Source: Anthonomus grandis grandis (Eukaryota; Arthropoda; Insecta; Coleoptera; Curculionidae). Taken from it: a DNA stretch of 64,000 bases. Under the pieces are notes generated by a model. It did no database searches, was not told the origin of the DNA, and saw only the letters and a list, made by a program, of their open reading frames with translations. This document shows positions 61,878-64,000 of this stretch, in pieces. Location of the stretch: assembly GCF_022605725.1 (NCBI RefSeq), contig NC_065557.1:24555256-24619255 (forward strand). The letters run 5' to 3'. Positions within the stretch are counted from its first letter, which is position 1. Every line of letters starts with the position of its first letter. The position numbers were made by a program, and so were the translations under genes.

Positions 61878-62714
61878 TTAGTTCATGGAGCTGGAAGGGC
61901 TATCGTTTACAAATAGCCCTAGCCCCTCGGAAGCTCCGGTGTTGGTAGTGATGGCCTCTTCTAATTCGGCGGCCGAGGGCCCAGCAACCACTATCCGCTT
62001 CTTGCTCTCGATAAGGGAGCAAGAGATGGTATAAAATAGCATCATCAGGCGTCTTGACCGATCCCTCATCCACCCCTACCACAAGCCTGAAGCTCTTAGT
62101 CTCTTCCTTGCGCTCCCACGCTCTCCACTGAAAGCAGAGGAGGCCAGGATTTTGAAGCTCCAAAAGCCTTAGGATGTCCTTGTCAGACATATGCCTAGAT
62201 GTCCGAGATCTGTAAGATGACCCGGCGTGGACGAAGCGTGGAGTGATCCACTGTTGCCAGCGTGACCTCCTCCTAAGGGGAAAGACTTGGTAGTGCCCGA
62301 CGGAGGTCCTTCAGACTTTCCTGGTTGGCGGCCGTGATCAGAATGTGGTTCCTGATCAGTCGCGGTGGATGGAATTGCAGTGAGGCACAGTACGGAGTCC
62401 GCAGTATGGCCTCAGTCACCAAGTCCACAAATTCTAGCAGCTGTTCGCTAGTGAAACCGACCTCGAGCTATCCCGTTCGGCACACTGCCAGCTGCAGCTT
62501 GCGCTGCCAACCGATCGCGCATAGCTTGCTTAAGGTCGGGACTCAGCACTCCGCGGTCTCTTAACCCTGCCACGCACTCGGTAGCCGTAGACCCAGATGT
62601 CCTAAGCCTTTTGGTGCCTGATTCCTGTTTCTTAGTGGAAGCCAGGAAGTCCTCGGCCTCCTCTACAGCCCTTTTTACCCTCTTACCCAACTTTTTTTTA
62701 TGTCTAAACGACAT
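61878..62714 (-). pseudogene. LINE ORF1 (DUF4780-like)
   Basis: Frame 62448-62714: MSFRHKKKLGKRVKRAVEEAEDFLASTKKQE, a basic N-terminus, then LSPDLKQAMRDRLAAQAAAG. After a break, 61900-62190 reads DILRLLELQNPGLLCFQWRAWERKEETKSFRLVVGVDEGS, which matches the DUF4780 domain of insect LINE ORF1 proteins (LQRxNPGLxxxxWrV...RLVLGVDExS). The protein is thought to bind element RNA. Two frame breaks are seen. Confidence 0.75.
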
Positions 62715-62761
62715 TTTTTGGTAGTTTTAAGTATCCATGCATAATTATATAAAATTTTTTA

Positions 62762-63060
62762 TGTTAGTCGATCAAGGTGTTTGCAATGGATTTTAAGCTC
62801 ACGTTTGTTATAAGTTCGTAAGGTCGTAATAAGCAAATAGTTGAAATTATGATTAGGTTGCACATATTGATTTTTATAATTACCACGAATTGTTATCTTA
62901 AGATTGATATAAATAGTTGTTAATTTTTGTGAATAAAGGAGTATTGAGTTCTACATCCAGTAGTCTTTCATTGCTCAACCTACTACGGCCAAGCCACCTT
63001 GTCTTAAACCTATAGTGAGGCTGCTATAGGGTAGTATGGAAAAGCCCTAGATCTTTTCAT
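62762..63060 (+). repeat. Putative LTR remnant (plus orientation)
   Basis: Starts TGTTAGTCG, has ATATAAATAG (about 62910), GAATAAAGG (about 62932), and ends near a TGGTCCTTCGAGC tract (63060-63072) resembling the post-LTR sequence of some BEL/Pao-like insect retrotransposons. No second copy is in the window. Confidence 0.35.
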
Positions 63061-63089
63061 GGTCCTTCGAGCAGTCAAGTCAAATCAGG

Positions 63090-64000
63090 AGTAACTGCCA
63101 AAAAACAATTCAAAATTATATTGTTTATCAAAAATCCATAAATCTGGCAATAAAATGAGACCAATTGTCTCCACTATAGGATTTCCAACTTACAACATTT
63201 CAAAGATTTTAATAAAGCAGTTTGAGGCATTAAAATTACTTTATGAATGTTTTTCAGTCAAAGACAGCCAACAGTTTATTTCAAAAGTCAATAATTAAAT
63301 TCTAAGTGAAAATGAAATTCTTATTTCTTTCGATGTATCTTCTTTGTTTCCAAGCATTCCCATACCAGAAACTTTTGAATTTCTGGAAAGTAATGGTTTC
63401 GATAATATCCAAGAATTAATTAAATTAACAAAACTTTGTATGTCACAAATTATTTTTCAATATAACAACGCATACTATAAACAACTGGAAGGTACAGCCA
63501 TGGATAATTGCCTCTCTCTTTTCCTAGCAGAGCTCTTTATGAACCGTTTTAAGTTAAATGCAAAAAATAAATTCCATTACTTCCCGCGAGTTTGGTTAAG
63601 ATATGTTGATGATGTGTTTGCTGTGTTTGACAAAAGTAAATGCAATATTGATAATTTTGTAGAACAACTTAATAACTGTTTTCCATCTATTAAATTTACC
63701 TTCGAACAAGCAACAAACTTCCATTCATAGATACTCTTGTCATTAAAAATAATAATAAGTTAGAATTTGATATTTATAGAAAAGAAACAAATACTTTTAA
63801 ATACATAACTAGTGACTCTAACCATTGTTTTCAACATAAAATGGCTAGCATGCATTTTTTGGTACATCGTTTGGTTATAATTAAATCAATTGCTAGGCTT
63901 AATAGCTGTAACGATAAGATTATTGATAAGCTGAATTAGAAGACATAGGTTTAAAGTTAATCTTAAAAACTCTACCATATTTCAAAAAGATGAAAATAAG
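63090..64000 (+). pseudogene. Penelope-like reverse transcriptase, continues past window
   Basis: Plus strand: LYCLSKIHKSGNKMRPIVSTIGFPTYNISK (63120-63210), a stop, then the open frame 63344-63730 preceded by ISFDVSSLFPSIP (from about 63325). It includes YYKQLEGTAMDNCLSLFLAELFM and VWLRYVDDVFAVFD with intact YVDD. The frame shifts near 63728, and FIDTLVIKN- and HKMASMHFLVHRL-like blocks follow to 63960. The motifs LxKIHK, DVxSLFPSIP and QLEGTAMGxxLS are characteristic of Penelope RT. In this copy the MGxPLS motif reads MDNCLS. Confidence 0.85.

Larger units (their letters stand above)
58480..62740 (-). mobile_element. R1/LOA-type LINE with ORF1, endonuclease, RT and RNase H
   Basis: Minus strand from 62714: ORF1 (DUF4780-like), apurinic-type endonuclease, linker, RT and RNase H in the order of I-superfamily LINEs. 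GC content is clearly higher than in the flanks, consistent with a different composition or age. Frameshifts split it into about ten pieces. No poly-A tail was recognised at its 3' edge (about 58460). Confidence 0.85.

Noticed and set aside
62035..62055. CTGATGATG on the minus strand
   Set aside because: No GAAA block follows; it is LINE ORF1 coding.
1..64000. A wholly new multi-gene system
   Set aside because: All motif-bearing frames fall into known transposon classes; no gene cluster outside them could be supported.

Overview
This window looks like AT-rich euchromatic or heterochromatic DNA from an insect, most plausibly a beetle. The evidence is the transposon complement: errantivirus-like and Osvaldo-like Gypsy elements, a DIRS retrotransposon, Penelope-like elements, IS630-Tc1-mariner (ITm) transposons including a DUF4817 type, a P-like THAP transposon, and an R1/LOA-type LINE. 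Two short (TTGGG)n arrays match a telomere motif reported from some Coleoptera. No bacterial-type gene, tRNA, rRNA or CRISPR array was recognised. Nearly everything assignable is a mobile element, almost all of it broken.

Layout. 1-2860 is a DIRS element (gag-like, RT, RNase H, start of a tyrosine recombinase), cut by an ITm remnant ending at 3530. 3584-7768 is mostly AT-rich spacer with a gag-like remnant (about 4240-4870) and a THAP-finger remnant inside an inverted repeat (5381-6380). 7773-27187 is a three-level nest on the minus strand. Osvaldo-like element A (ATAT target duplication) is split by env-bearing Gypsy element C (10753-24791, CAGG). C carries in its 5' LTR a nearly complete errantivirus-like element B (16884-24705, AGCG), in its pol an ITm transposon D (13492-15199, TA), and between pol and env a truncated ITm copy E (11761-about 12547).

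27188-31000 is spacer holding one MITE-like foldback and several short segments that could be exons of a host gene. 31023-32693 holds a LINE fragment, a 742-bp internally deleted mariner and an ITm fragment. 32695-39222 is a Gypsy element G (minus) whose env is interrupted by a Penelope-like copy. A second Penelope-like fragment lies at 39540-40140, followed by the 5' end of a related Gypsy (to 41010). 41145-43990 holds two ITm remnants, 45385-46780 a decayed LINE, 47222-47427 two hammerhead-like motifs and 47586-49913 an ITm transposon with roughly 530-bp inverted repeats. 50160-55930 is an Osvaldo-like element I carrying a P-like THAP transposon (about 51279-53330). 56176-56358 is a perfect 46-bp foldback with a hammerhead-like motif in its loop. 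Penelope-like RT (56560), ITm (57520-58450), a LINE with ORF1, endonuclease, RT and RNase H (58480-62720), an LTR-like piece and another Penelope-like RT (63090-end) finish the window.

The genes do not form a host pathway. They are the replication machinery of competing transposons, and the nesting gives an insertion order: A, then C, then B, D and E. The most interesting signals are the TTGGG telomere-like arrays sitting exactly at rearranged sites in two different elements, an array of dyad repeats in the 5' UTR of B where gypsy carries its insulator, and the hammerhead-like motifs.
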